Assembly (NCBI GenBank): GCA_964348665.1
Contig: CAYGDP010000018.1
Location: forward strand, 14,703-78,702
Direction of reading: 5' to 3'
Source: CAYGDP01 sp964348665
GTDB lineage: Bacteria > Verrucomicrobiota > Verrucomicrobiia > Palsa-1439 > CAYGDP01
Length of the DNA stretch: 64,000 nt
In this document: positions 8,817 through 16,916 of the stretch, piece by piece
How the letters are laid out: every line of letters begins with the position of its first letter
How positions within the stretch are numbered: the first letter of the stretch is position 1
The notes under the pieces: model-generated
Databases searched by the model: none
The model's input: the letters and a program-made list of their open reading frames with translations, nothing else
What the model was told of the DNA's origin: nothing
Program-made: the position numbers and the translations under genes

Positions 8817-9209
8817 TTAAACGAGAAACTTCGGGGGAGGGACGGGAGGTTTGATGCTTAAAGAGGGTGCTTCGGCAGAAACCACAAATCGCTCGACGGA
8901 TGCCAGCGGAGCGGATTGAATACCAAGATGTTCGGGAACGATCATGGTCCATTTCGGAGTTTGAAGGCTGGCGGGACCGTTTGGACCCTGGCATTCGGCT
9001 GCGCGCAACACGCGAACCAGCGTCGATGAATCAGATGGTTTTCCCTTAGCAGCGTTTTTTTTCGCGCAACAGCAGAGTTTAACTTTGGAATGATCGGTTG
9101 GACACCCACACACGCCGTCGCACGTAACGGCAGATTGGTTTTGCGATGGAAACGTCCAGTTCTGGATTGGCGGCAAACTAAAGAGCGCCAGCAGATAGGA
9201 GATGAACAT
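8817..9209 (-). CDS. Small Cys-rich exported or membrane-anchored protein
   Basis: About 130 residues if it starts at ATG 9209 (MFISYLLALFSLPP); a slightly longer start near 9240 is possible. A hydrophobic N-terminus is followed by a Cys cluster, CDGVCGC then KLCCCAKKNA, six to seven cysteines in ~25 residues, and a Pro-rich C-terminus (PPVPPPKF). I do not recognise the family. The Cys cluster and the neighbouring YHS lipoprotein and barrel suggest metal binding outside the cytoplasm, but this is inference. The upstream part of the same open frame overlaps the beta-helix gene and was discarded. Confidence 0.55.
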   Translation of the reverse strand: MFISYLLALFSLPPIQNWTFPSQNQSAVTCDGVCGCPTDHSKVKLCCCAKKNAAKGKPSDSSTLVRVLRAAECQGPNGPASLQTPKWTMIVPEHLGIQSAPLASVERFVVSAEAPSLSIKPPVPPPKFLV

Positions 9210-9282
9210 CGCGAGGAATGTTTTTCGCAATAATTCCACTACGTCAGATACTAACAAAGACGAACCGGCGGCACAAGTGGTT

Positions 9283-11463
9283 TCACCGTCCAACTCCGAT
9301 CGGGATTTTGTCGCCGAGTTTTTTGCCCCAGTAATCTTCGGTGACGGGCGCGGGGTGCATGGGGATGCCATAGGATTCCGCACCGGTGTCTGTCAAAAAT
9401 TTTGCGCGTGCTTTGAGCCAATCGTCGCTCAATGGAACGCTTCGTCCAGCGTCCGTTGCGGGCGATTTGTGCAACAATTGATAGGCGTCTAGTGGCAGGC
9501 GCCCGTAACCGCCCCGGCCGATGGAACGCAGGAGGGGGTCGGCGTGGATCCCGTTTTTCTCTTGTTGCGTCGCTTTGCGGAACGCGTCGAGAGTGGCATA
9601 GTTATCGGGAGGAAACGAACCGGTTTTGCGGTCTCCCTCCCAAAATTTTGGGCCATTTTTTCGCCCCGCCCATCGAACCAGGGGACCGCGTTTGCCGATT
9701 CGCCAGAATAAATTATGATCGAAGACGTTTCCCAGTCGCGTGGCATAATCATCCACCCAAAGCGGCGTCGCGTCGTCTTCTGCCACAATAATATTATTGA
9801 AGATGTCGCATTGGGTCGGCCACCCACCGTTCTTGCCGTCCTCCGGCAAATCCGGCCATCCGCTCACGTCGAACACAGTTTTATTTTTACCGCGACCGAC
9901 GACGGTGTTATTGTAAATTTTTCCATAATTGAAAGTTTCGATCATGCTGATTTCCTCGCCGCCGTTGTATTCGGAGACGCAGTACCGCATGATGTTGTAC
10001 ATGCTGGCGATGGGAAAACCGCGATAGCGTTTTTGCTCGCCCCCCGAGCCCATGATGAGAAACCCGACTCCTTCGTTGTGGTGGGAGTAGCAGAATTCCA
10101 TCGTGCATGCCTCGCATCCCCAATCGATATCGAACCCGCCGGCGTCGCGTTGCGGCCGTCCGCGGAACGCTTCGCAGTAGCGAATGGTCACATTGATCGA
10201 GTTCCATGTCCAGATATTGATGCAAGCGTTGTTGTACCCTAGACAATGCTCGATCAGGCCGTTCTGGCCGCTCTGAATCCAAATGCCCGCCATCCCTGCG
10301 TTGCTGAATGCGGTGCAATGCCGGATAACGGTGTTGCGGCAGCCATTTTGATCCAGCCCGCCAACCACGATACCATCGCCATCGTTGGCGAATGTCAGGC
10401 AATTCTCAATGACTACGCCGTCGTACCCGTTGCCAGTCTTTTCCCACTCGCTTCCGACGTGTATGCCGTGCGCGCCATTGTCAAAGGCGACACAGTTGAT
10501 AATCCGAATGGCTTTGGGTTGCGGAGTTTCTTTCGTTGCGATTACTGCGATTGCGCTCTGTTCATATTGAGGATCGGATGTGGCTTCGATGTCTTGAATA
10601 GTCCAATGACTCTGGTCAATCAGAGATACAGCGGGCCGATGGTGTCCATTGATAAAAGGCCTTTTCCCTTCTCCATAGGCGCCGATGTGAATCCCATTCT
10701 CCTGTGTGCCGTTCCCCTGGGGGGCAAGTGATTCATCCCAGCGCTGGCCTCGTCGAAGTAGAATTGCATCTCCCGGGTCGAATCGGCGCGGGTTGACAGG
10801 CTGAAACGTTTTCCACGGTTTGCCTTCCGACAATCCGTCGTTTGTATCGCTTCCAGTTTTGGAGTCCACATAATAAGTCTTGCCCGTAGCGCGGATCGGC
10901 GGAGATGGCGAGTCTGATCGGTACCCTTCCCGTTGCTGGCTAACCGAAAAATCAATCACGCCGCGCGTGGGATCGTTGGTGTGATCAATTTTGTCTCCTT
11001 TCAGTGTTGCCGAGTGATAAAGCGTCAGCGCGATCTTTTCAATGGTCACATCGCCTTGGAGCAATTGAATGCCAAGTATGTGTTCGCCCGGTTGATCGGC
11101 GTAGAGTTCGATCTGCCAACCTGGGTGCCGCGAAAAATGGATCCATTGCGACTTCGTATTCGGATGCACGAGGATTTGCGCCCGTGCGCTGTGAAGCGGT
11201 TGTATGCCATCGAGATCGTACGTCAACAAGCTGGCGCGATCGGTGTTGGATGTCACTTTGAGCCAGACGTACCAAACGCCGTACATGGGAAGGGTGACCT
11301 TGCGCGTAACCGATTTGGGAGAATCCTTTTCAAAGGTATCCTCTTCTTTTTGTTTCCCCTTGAGCCGGTCGCCTTCAAGAAAAATCGGCACTTTGACGCG
11401 GCTTTCCTCTGCGAACGAAATCGCGCAAAATACAGCCACACAAATCAAAGGCGGCACACGCAT
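9283..11463 (-). CDS. Secreted right-handed parallel beta-helix protein
   Basis: 726 residues with a Sec signal peptide (MRVPPLICVAVFCAISFAEE). Residues ~20-190 look like an accessory beta domain; from ~195 the motif TYYVDSKTGSDTNDG, typical of secreted beta-helix proteins, opens a right-handed helix with repeated short turns such as IENCLTFANDGDGIVVGG, IRHCTAFSNAGMAGIWI and IEHCLGYNN. These folds include polysaccharide lyases and hydrolases; no catalytic residues can be assigned by eye, so the substrate is open. The gene stands alone, divergent from the His-rich lipoprotein gene at 11597. Confidence 0.85.
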   Translation of the reverse strand: MRVPPLICVAVFCAISFAEESRVKVPIFLEGDRLKGKQKEEDTFEKDSPKSVTRKVTLPMYGVWYVWLKVTSNTDRASLLTYDLDGIQPLHSARAQILVHPNTKSQWIHFSRHPGWQIELYADQPGEHILGIQLLQGDVTIEKIALTLYHSATLKGDKIDHTNDPTRGVIDFSVSQQREGYRSDSPSPPIRATGKTYYVDSKTGSDTNDGLSEGKPWKTFQPVNPRRFDPGDAILLRRGQRWDESLAPQGNGTQENGIHIGAYGEGKRPFINGHHRPAVSLIDQSHWTIQDIEATSDPQYEQSAIAVIATKETPQPKAIRIINCVAFDNGAHGIHVGSEWEKTGNGYDGVVIENCLTFANDGDGIVVGGLDQNGCRNTVIRHCTAFSNAGMAGIWIQSGQNGLIEHCLGYNNACINIWTWNSINVTIRYCEAFRGRPQRDAGGFDIDWGCEACTMEFCYSHHNEGVGFLIMGSGGEQKRYRGFPIASMYNIMRYCVSEYNGGEEISMIETFNYGKIYNNTVVGRGKNKTVFDVSGWPDLPEDGKNGGWPTQCDIFNNIIVAEDDATPLWVDDYATRLGNVFDHNLFWRIGKRGPLVRWAGRKNGPKFWEGDRKTGSFPPDNYATLDAFRKATQQEKNGIHADPLLRSIGRGGYGRLPLDAYQLLHKSPATDAGRSVPLSDDWLKARAKFLTDTGAESYGIPMHPAPVTEDYWGKKLGDKIPIGVGR

Positions 11464-11596
11464 CGATATATTCTGCCGTCCATGAACACAGTGGTCAATC
11501 GTGAAAAATTGTGAAGGATTGTCATGGCAATTCTTGCGAAACCGCTCTTTGTAGTGGATATTAGAATAAAGGAAACTAAAGATTAGGGGGTGAACG

Positions 11597-11839
11597 ATGA
11601 AAAGCTGGATACCATTACTGATGGCCGTCCTGTTAGGGGTGTGGGCGAGTGGTTGTGTCGTTCATGGGCACGGTCACGTTTCCCATGGAGTAGAAGTTGA
11701 AATCCCCGTTGATCATGTTCATACTCATGATTGCGGCCATTACTCTTATTATGGTCACTGGTATCATCGCCACGGTCACTCGCACGGCCCTCACTGTGGC
11801 CATGTGTTTCGTGGCGGGATTTGGATTTATGGTCGGTGA
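11597..11839 (+). CDS. Small histidine-rich lipoprotein
   Basis: 80 residues, preceded by a strong ribosome-binding site (AGGGGGTGA, 7 bases before the ATG). A lipoprotein signal ends in WASGC (Cys at about 20). The mature part is a His-rich tail with repeated H-x-H and H-G-H pairs (VVHGHGHVSHG, DHVHTHDCGH, HRHGHSHGPHCGH), around twenty histidines in 60 residues. Such tails bind zinc, nickel or copper; a metal-buffering lipoprotein is the simplest reading. I know of no named family that fits. Confidence 0.7.
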   Translation: MKSWIPLLMAVLLGVWASGCVVHGHGHVSHGVEVEIPVDHVHTHDCGHYSYYGHWYHRHGHSHGPHCGHVFRGGIWIYGR

Positions 11840-12139
11840 TTTGCCTCTGCCAGTTCTTTGCGCAGATGTTTTGAAGCAAAAAACTTGCCAATGATAGGCA
11901 AAGCCGTTGTGTCATGGGCAGAATGAATCCAATTGGCCAGAGCGGAGTTTCGTTTGTTGAAGTGCGAAGGAGCGTTTTTAGCTCGGCGGCGCGCAGATAA
12001 CTCACCATGACCATATGAAGTAACAATCCTACCCCGCACATATCGTCTTGTCGCGCTCTGGCGTTTGGAGTTCAAGCTTTCGCTTGAAGTTTCACTTGAT
12101 CGGTCACACGGAAGCGTGATCTCCGAACCCGTGCTTGCG
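11840..12139. other. Intergenic stretch with no confident gene
   Basis: No reading frame here is convincing on either strand. A minus-strand frame (down to about 11850 from 12075) encodes ~80 residues without recognisable features and without a good ribosome site. A perfect hairpin TTCAAGC-tttc-GCTTGAA lies at 12071-12088, about 50 bp before the hisH start; it may be a repeat or an mRNA structure. The remainder could be a decayed gene. Confidence 0.4.
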
Positions 12140-12787
12140 ATGCGAGCGGATTACGACTACACTCTCGCTGTGATAGCCCTGATTGATTACGGAATGGGGA
12201 ACTTGCGAAGTGTCGAGAAGGCGCTTGCGCGGGTCGGCGCGGACGTGCAGATCATCAGCGATCCTCAAAGACTTGCTGCCGCCGATGCGATGGTACTGCC
12301 GGGTGTTGGCGCGTTCGACGATTGCATTCGCAATCTCCAAAAACAAAACCTCTTCGACGCCACAAGTGAATTCATCGCGTCGGACAAACCATTTCTCGGC
12401 ATTTGTCTTGGTTATCAGGCGCTCTTCGAGGGCAGCGACGAAGGCAGCGGTGCGACCGCAGGGCTTGGTATCTTCCGCGGACGTGTTGTCCGTTTTCCCA
12501 ACGACGCAAGTTTGAAAGTGCCGCAGATCGGCTGGAATCAGCTCAACGTGACTCGTCGCAAATGTCCATTGCTGGCAGGCGTGGGCGACGACGCATGGGT
12601 ATATTTTGTCCACAGCTATTTTCCAACACCCAAAGATCCTTCCATTGTTGCCACCGAGACTGATTACGGCTCGCCCTTCGCCTCAATGATCTGGGACAAG
12701 AACGTCTTCGCAACGCAATTTCACCCGGAAAAATCGCAGTCCGTTGGGCTCAAAATGCTCAAGAATTTTGTGGAATTGATTCAATAG
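12140..12787 (+). CDS. hisH: Imidazole glycerol phosphate synthase, glutaminase subunit HisH
   Basis: 215 residues from ATG 12140; the GTG at 12170 (VIALIDYGMGNL) would give 205 residues, nearer the usual length, and is an equal candidate. This class I glutamine amidotransferase hydrolyses glutamine and channels ammonia to HisF for closure of the imidazole ring in histidine synthesis. Visible features are LIDYGMGNLRSV at the start, the nucleophile in FLGICLGYQALFEGS, and the His-Glu of the triad in ATQFHPEKSQ. hisA follows after a 138-bp repeat-bearing gap; hisF is not next to it. Confidence 0.93.
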   Translation: MRADYDYTLAVIALIDYGMGNLRSVEKALARVGADVQIISDPQRLAAADAMVLPGVGAFDDCIRNLQKQNLFDATSEFIASDKPFLGICLGYQALFEGSDEGSGATAGLGIFRGRVVRFPNDASLKVPQIGWNQLNVTRRKCPLLAGVGDDAWVYFVHSYFPTPKDPSIVATETDYGSPFASMIWDKNVFATQFHPEKSQSVGLKMLKNFVELIQ

Positions 12788-12925
12788 CCACGAAAAGCAC
12801 AAAAAGGATTAGAATGGCTTCGACGCACGCAAATCGAAAAAGAATTTTTCGCGCCTATTCGTGTATTTCGTGGGCTATCCGTTCATTTTTTGTGCTTTTT
12901 TGTGTTTTTTGTGGCCAATAAAACC
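12788..12925. repeat. Intergenic inverted repeat between hisH and hisA
   Basis: The left arm CCACGAAAAGCACAAAAAG (12788-12806) is an imperfect inverted copy of the right arm around 12886-12914 (TTTTTTGTGC and TTTTTTGTGG blocks). The A/T-rich arms fold into a long hairpin if transcribed. The poly-Lys/Phe-like translation of such repeats is not coding. It separates hisH from hisA and could act as an attenuating hairpin or be a repetitive element. Confidence 0.5.
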
Positions 12926-13654
12926 ATGCTCATCCTCCCCGCCATAGACCTCAAAGACGGCAAGGTCGTCCGCCTCCTGCAGGGTCGCGCTGACGCAGTC
13001 ACCGTCTATTCTGACGATCCCGTTGCCGTTGCCCGCCGCTGGCAATACGAAGGCGCGAGTTATCTTCACCTCGTTGACCTCGACGGCGCTTTCGAAGGCA
13101 CGCCGAAGAATTTCGATACCATCAAACAAATTCTTGCCGCCATCTCCATCGGCGCGGAAGTCGGCGGTGGTCTGCGCAATGACAAGGACATTCAGCGATT
13201 GCTTGACGTAGGCGCAGCGCGCTGCGTCGTCGGGACAAAGGCTTGCGAATCCATCCAGATTGTCCGTGACCTCGTCAAACATTTCGGCAAACGCATCGCC
13301 ATCGGCGTGGACGCTCGTGACGGCTTCGTCGCGGTAAAGGGCTGGACAGAGGCAACAAAGCTTCGCGCCATCGAGTTCGGCAAGCAACTCGCCGATGCAG
13401 GTGTTCACTGTATCATTTACACTGATATCTCCACCGACGGCATGCTCGGCGGCCCCAATCTAAAAGCCATGAGCGAAATGTGCGACGCGTTGTTGGCAAG
13501 GCCTGCCCCGCACTGCGGGGTAATCGCCAGTGGCGGAGTGTGCAAAACCGATGACGTTCACGCCCTCCGCGCACTCGGCAAGAAAAACCTCGGTGGAGTC
13601 ATCATCGGGAAGGCGTTGTATGATGGGAAGTTGAAGTTGGGGGAGGTATTGTAA
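12926..13654 (+). CDS. hisA: 1-(5-phosphoribosyl)-5-[(phosphoribosylamino)methylideneamino]imidazole-4-carboxamide isomerase HisA
   Basis: 242 residues from ATG 12926 (MLILPAIDLKDGKVVRL); the upstream in-frame extension is repeat sequence and is rejected. HisA converts ProFAR to PRFAR by an Amadori rearrangement in histidine synthesis. The first catalytic Asp is in PAIDLKDG, the second in YTDISTDGML, and phosphate-binding glycines are in GGLRND and IASGGV. Just before the conserved IASGGV strand the sequence ALLARPAPHCG is longer than expected and corresponds to a palindromic insert (13504-13522). Confidence 0.93.
   Translation: MLILPAIDLKDGKVVRLLQGRADAVTVYSDDPVAVARRWQYEGASYLHLVDLDGAFEGTPKNFDTIKQILAAISIGAEVGGGLRNDKDIQRLLDVGAARCVVGTKACESIQIVRDLVKHFGKRIAIGVDARDGFVAVKGWTEATKLRAIEFGKQLADAGVHCIIYTDISTDGMLGGPNLKAMSEMCDALLARPAPHCGVIASGGVCKTDDVHALRALGKKNLGGVIIGKALYDGKLKLGEVL
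13504..13522. repeat. In-frame palindrome in hisA
   Basis: CCCCGCA (13506-13512) and TGCGGGG (13514-13520) form a perfect hairpin with a one-base centre, extended by outer T/A pairing. It encodes the extra residues RPAPHCG immediately before a conserved strand of the TIM barrel, at a loop that can absorb an insertion. Confidence 0.5.
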
Positions 13655-13665
13655 ATGTTCCTTTC

Positions 13666-13694
13666 TTGACTGGGATAATTGGGCAACGCATACT
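13666..13694 (+). promoter_or_regulatory. Sigma70-type promoter for the small membrane protein gene
   Basis: TTGACT (13666-13671), a 17-bp spacer and CATACT (13689-13694). Transcription would start near 13700, at or next to the ATG at 13701, implying a leaderless mRNA. The hairpin GGGCAA/TTGCCC (13681-13700) overlaps the -10 region. Confidence 0.5.
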
Positions 13695-13700
13695 TTGCCC

Positions 13701-14249
13701 ATGTCGAAGCACTCTTTGGCAGTTGTTGGTATAAAAGTTGTGGGTCTTTTGTGTCTGTTTCTCTCGCTGGAGAAATTTGTGTCTGTTGTAACGAGCAGTT
13801 GGTTTTTACTAATGGGCATACCCTACGAACAATCAGATTCAGTCTTGTTGCTTGTTGCGGCCTTGCTCCCATTTGCAGTGCTAGCAACAGGAGCATATGT
13901 TGGGTTGAAGAAATCGGAGTGGCTACTAACGAAACTACTCGGCTCAGAGAAGTCAGCCACCGAAACGACTGGCGAACCGTTAAATGCATTTGATTTGGAA
14001 GCCGTGGCCTACTCCGTGATTGGGATGGTGATTATCGTTACCACGTTTCCGAGATTGCTGGCGCAGACAATCATCCTTTTGAAGCCCAATCTGACGGTTT
14101 ACGGGACACAGCCATTGTTTGACGAACAATGGTGGTCAAACAACTGGCCCGTCTTTCTCGGAAATGCCATCGAGACAATGTTTGGTGTATTGCTCGTATT
14201 TAAAAATCGAAGCCTCACGAAGTTTTTACTATCGCTGCGGAAGAGTTAA
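13701..14249 (+). CDS. Hypothetical membrane protein
   Basis: 182 residues from ATG 13701. Four hydrophobic stretches are visible: VVGIKVVGLLCLFLSL, VLLLVAALLPFAVLATGAYV, VAYSVIGMVIIVTTFPRLL and WPVFLGNAIETMFGVLLVF. There are no recognised catalytic motifs and I do not know the family. The likely promoter places the transcription start on the start codon. It lies between hisA and the helicase gene without obvious functional link to either. Confidence 0.65.
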   Translation: MSKHSLAVVGIKVVGLLCLFLSLEKFVSVVTSSWFLLMGIPYEQSDSVLLLVAALLPFAVLATGAYVGLKKSEWLLTKLLGSEKSATETTGEPLNAFDLEAVAYSVIGMVIIVTTFPRLLAQTIILLKPNLTVYGTQPLFDEQWWSNNWPVFLGNAIETMFGVLLVFKNRSLTKFLLSLRKS

Positions 14250-14300
14250 AGCCATAGAGTTGCTTCGCCTGCGCGTGCGATACTAACTAAGTGTGGACAA

Positions 14301-14330
14301 CCATTCGCGTGCATTCGCGCGCATTCGCGG
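14301..14330. repeat. Three tandem 10-bp repeats upstream of the helicase gene
   Basis: CCATTCGCGT, GCATTCGCGC and GCATTCGCGG follow each other directly, ending 16 bp before the helicase start codon. They may be part of a dispersed intergenic repeat; a binding-site role cannot be excluded. Confidence 0.5.
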
Positions 14331-14345
14331 TTAAAATGCTTCGCG

Positions 14346-16430
14346 ATGGAGAAAGAATTTGTTCTCAAACCAGTTGCATCGTCGCGAACGTTGCGCATTG
14401 ATTACGAGAGGGAGCTGAATCCGCAGCAACTTGCCGCGGTGACGGCGGGGGCTGGTCCGTCTCTGGTCATCGCGGGTGCGGGCAGCGGCAAAACGCGGAC
14501 GCTGACCTTTCGGCTGGCATGGCTGGTGGAGCATGGAATTGTTCCCGATAACGTGCTGCTGCTGACCTTTACCAACAAAGCGGCGCAAGAGATGCTCAAA
14601 CGAGCACAAGCGCTTCTGGTCGGTCATCCCATCGCATTGATGTGGAGTGGAACGTTTCATCATCTCGCACATCGCGGCTTGCGTCGGCACGCGAAGCTGG
14701 TCGGATTCGAAAATGATTTTACGATTCTTGACCGTGAAGATGCAAAGGATTTGCTTAATGCTTGCGTTGCCGATGCGGGGATTGACGTGAAAGCGGAACG
14801 GTTTCCGAAAGGCGACGTATTGGCGGAGGTTTTCGGGATGTGCGCGAATACCGAGCGGCCTCTGGCGCGCGTGTTGAACGATGATTATCCCTATTTCGCG
14901 CATCTGGAAGAGCAAATTGCGAACATTGGCAAGCTTTACGGGAAACGAAAGCGGGAAACCAACGCGATGGATTTCGACGATCTACTGACGTTCTGGCTCC
15001 GACTGTTGCAGGAGCAGCCTGATTTGCGACAAGCGTACGGACAACGATTTCAATACATCCTCGTGGATGAATATCAGGACACCAACAAGATTCAGGCTGA
15101 CATCGTGGATGCGCTGGCCGCGGCGCATCAGAATTTGATGGTGGTGGGGGATGACGCGCAGAGCATTTATTCGTGGCGCGGGGCGAACTTCCGGAACATC
15201 CTCACATTTCCCGACCGCTACAAAGGCTGCAAGGTATTCAAGATCGAGACCAACTATCGCAGCGTGCCGGAGATTTTGTCAGCGGCAAATTCGGTGATCG
15301 TTCATAATCGGCATCAATTTGAGAAGACTTTGCGTCCGTCGCGGCCGAGCGGTCCAAAGCCCGTGCTGGTTCCCTGTGCTGACTCGAACCAGCAGGCCTT
15401 GTTTGTTGCGCAACAAATCCTTGAACTGCGCGACGAAGGCATGCCGCTCAATGAAATCGCGGTGCTTTACCGCAACCATTACAACTCGATGGAATTGCAA
15501 ATGGAACTGGTGCGCCGCAACATCCCATTTCAGATCACCAGCGGTCTGCGGTTCTTTGAGCAAGCCCACATTAAGGACGTGGCGGCATTTTTGAAACTGG
15601 CGGTAAATCCGAGCGATGAACTGGCATTCAAGAGGATGACGCAACTCTTGCAAGGTATCGGCGGCAAGACGGCGCAGAAACTTTGGGAAGCATTCCGCGC
15701 TCAGCCATCCGCCGTCAGAATCGAAACGATGGGAGGGGATGCGATGATGAAGCTCGTGCCGAAGAAGGCAGTAGTAGAGTGGAAGAAACTGGCGAAGACG
15801 TTGAGCGATGTGCGATGCGCTTTGGGTGGCGAGTCAGAATCCGCCGCCCAAAATCCAAAGCCCAAAGCCAAAGGCCACGTCTCCGAAATGATCCACATCG
15901 TAGTGGGCGGCTTTTACGACGAGTACATGAAGATCAAATTTCCGGAATACCGCAATCGCCGCGAAGACCTTGACCAACTCGCTCTTTTTGCAATGCAATT
16001 TCAGTCCGCGGCGGAATTTCTGGCGCAGCTTTCCCTGATGACGAACCTCGAAGCGGAAGATGCGCGCCCCGACCCAAACCGCGAGACCGAACAAGTCCGC
16101 CTCTCTACTGTGCATCAGGCAAAGGGTCAGGAGTGGGGGGCCGTATTTGTGATTTGGTTGGCGGACGGAATGTTTCCATCGAGCCGGTCTCTTGGCTCGC
16201 ACGATTCGGACGACGAAGACATCGATGGCGAGGAGGAAGAGCGGCGCTTGTTTTACGTCGCGGTCACTCGCGCGAAAGATGAGCTTTATCTCTGTTATCC
16301 GCTGATCCGAGCCACGGGAGCGTTTGACGACGCATTACAAAAACCATCGCGGTTCATTCAGGAAATCCCGAAAAACCTGCGCGTGGACGCGATGCTGCGG
16401 ACGGCACTGGATTCGCCGCACGATTTTTAG
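14346..16430 (+). CDS. UvrD/Rep/PcrA-type superfamily 1 DNA helicase
   Basis: 694 residues. It is a 3'-5' DNA translocase using ATP to unwind DNA in repair or replication restart. Motifs in order: Q-motif region ELNPQQLAAV, Walker A GAGSGKTRTL (about 41-50), motif Ia LTFTNKAAQEM, Walker B VDEYQDTN, motif III GDDAQSIYSWRGA, motif IV NYRSVPEIL, motif V STVHQAKGQEW, and motif VI ERRLFYVAVTRAK. The length fits Rep/PcrA better than RecB or AddA, and there is no nuclease domain. The linker around residues 490-510 (QNPKPKAKGH) is low-complexity. It is unclear which of uvrD, rep or pcrA is the true orthologue, so no symbol is given. Confidence 0.93.
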   Translation: MEKEFVLKPVASSRTLRIDYERELNPQQLAAVTAGAGPSLVIAGAGSGKTRTLTFRLAWLVEHGIVPDNVLLLTFTNKAAQEMLKRAQALLVGHPIALMWSGTFHHLAHRGLRRHAKLVGFENDFTILDREDAKDLLNACVADAGIDVKAERFPKGDVLAEVFGMCANTERPLARVLNDDYPYFAHLEEQIANIGKLYGKRKRETNAMDFDDLLTFWLRLLQEQPDLRQAYGQRFQYILVDEYQDTNKIQADIVDALAAAHQNLMVVGDDAQSIYSWRGANFRNILTFPDRYKGCKVFKIETNYRSVPEILSAANSVIVHNRHQFEKTLRPSRPSGPKPVLVPCADSNQQALFVAQQILELRDEGMPLNEIAVLYRNHYNSMELQMELVRRNIPFQITSGLRFFEQAHIKDVAAFLKLAVNPSDELAFKRMTQLLQGIGGKTAQKLWEAFRAQPSAVRIETMGGDAMMKLVPKKAVVEWKKLAKTLSDVRCALGGESESAAQNPKPKAKGHVSEMIHIVVGGFYDEYMKIKFPEYRNRREDLDQLALFAMQFQSAAEFLAQLSLMTNLEAEDARPDPNRETEQVRLSTVHQAKGQEWGAVFVIWLADGMFPSSRSLGSHDSDDEDIDGEEEERRLFYVAVTRAKDELYLCYPLIRATGAFDDALQKPSRFIQEIPKNLRVDAMLRTALDSPHDF

Positions 16431-16453
16431 AGCGGACGCATGCTCAATTGCCG

Positions 16454-16870
16454 TTACTTTAACTCATTGGGGTTCGCGCCAACGGCGACGATGGAACAAG
16501 CGACGATGACATTCAGTTTGAGGTCGGTGGCGCGGTCGATGATATCGTCGCTTTCCGCGCCTGGATTGAGCCACAATTCACGGCAACCTTTTTTGGCGAT
16601 TTCAGGCAACAGACGCAATCCAACGGCGGGAGGGACATAGATGCTTACGCGGTCGAGGTGCGCAATGGGAATATCGGAGATGGACCTGTAGGTAGCCAAA
16701 CCTTCGATGGTTTTTTCCGTCGGATGAACGGGATAGACGTCCCAGCCTTCCTGAAGATAGGCGCGGACAGATTTATTGCCGAACTTCGAGCGGTCATTGG
16801 ACGCGCCGATGACAGCGATCGTCAGTTTGGCGGAAGGAGTGGAGGGAGGCGAGGATTCGAGGCTAGGCAT
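16454..16870 (-). CDS. CoA-binding protein (YccU-like Rossmann domain)
   Basis: 138 residues. The IAVIGASNDRSKFGN motif at the N-terminus is the nucleotide-binding loop of the CoA-binding domain found at the front of acyl-CoA synthetases (ADP-forming) and in stand-alone YccU proteins. Later motifs VYPVHPTEKTIEG and ELWLNPGAESDDI also fit. The first ~15 residues are Ser/Pro-rich. The biological role of the stand-alone form is not settled. It converges on the helicase gene with a 23-bp gap. Confidence 0.85.
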   Translation of the reverse strand: MPSLESSPPSTPSAKLTIAVIGASNDRSKFGNKSVRAYLQEGWDVYPVHPTEKTIEGLATYRSISDIPIAHLDRVSIYVPPAVGLRLLPEIAKKGCRELWLNPGAESDDIIDRATDLKLNVIVACSIVAVGANPNELK

Positions 16871-16916
16871 TCCGGACCCTGTGGTTAAAACCCATGATAT
16901 TCGGCAGAGACTCTGT

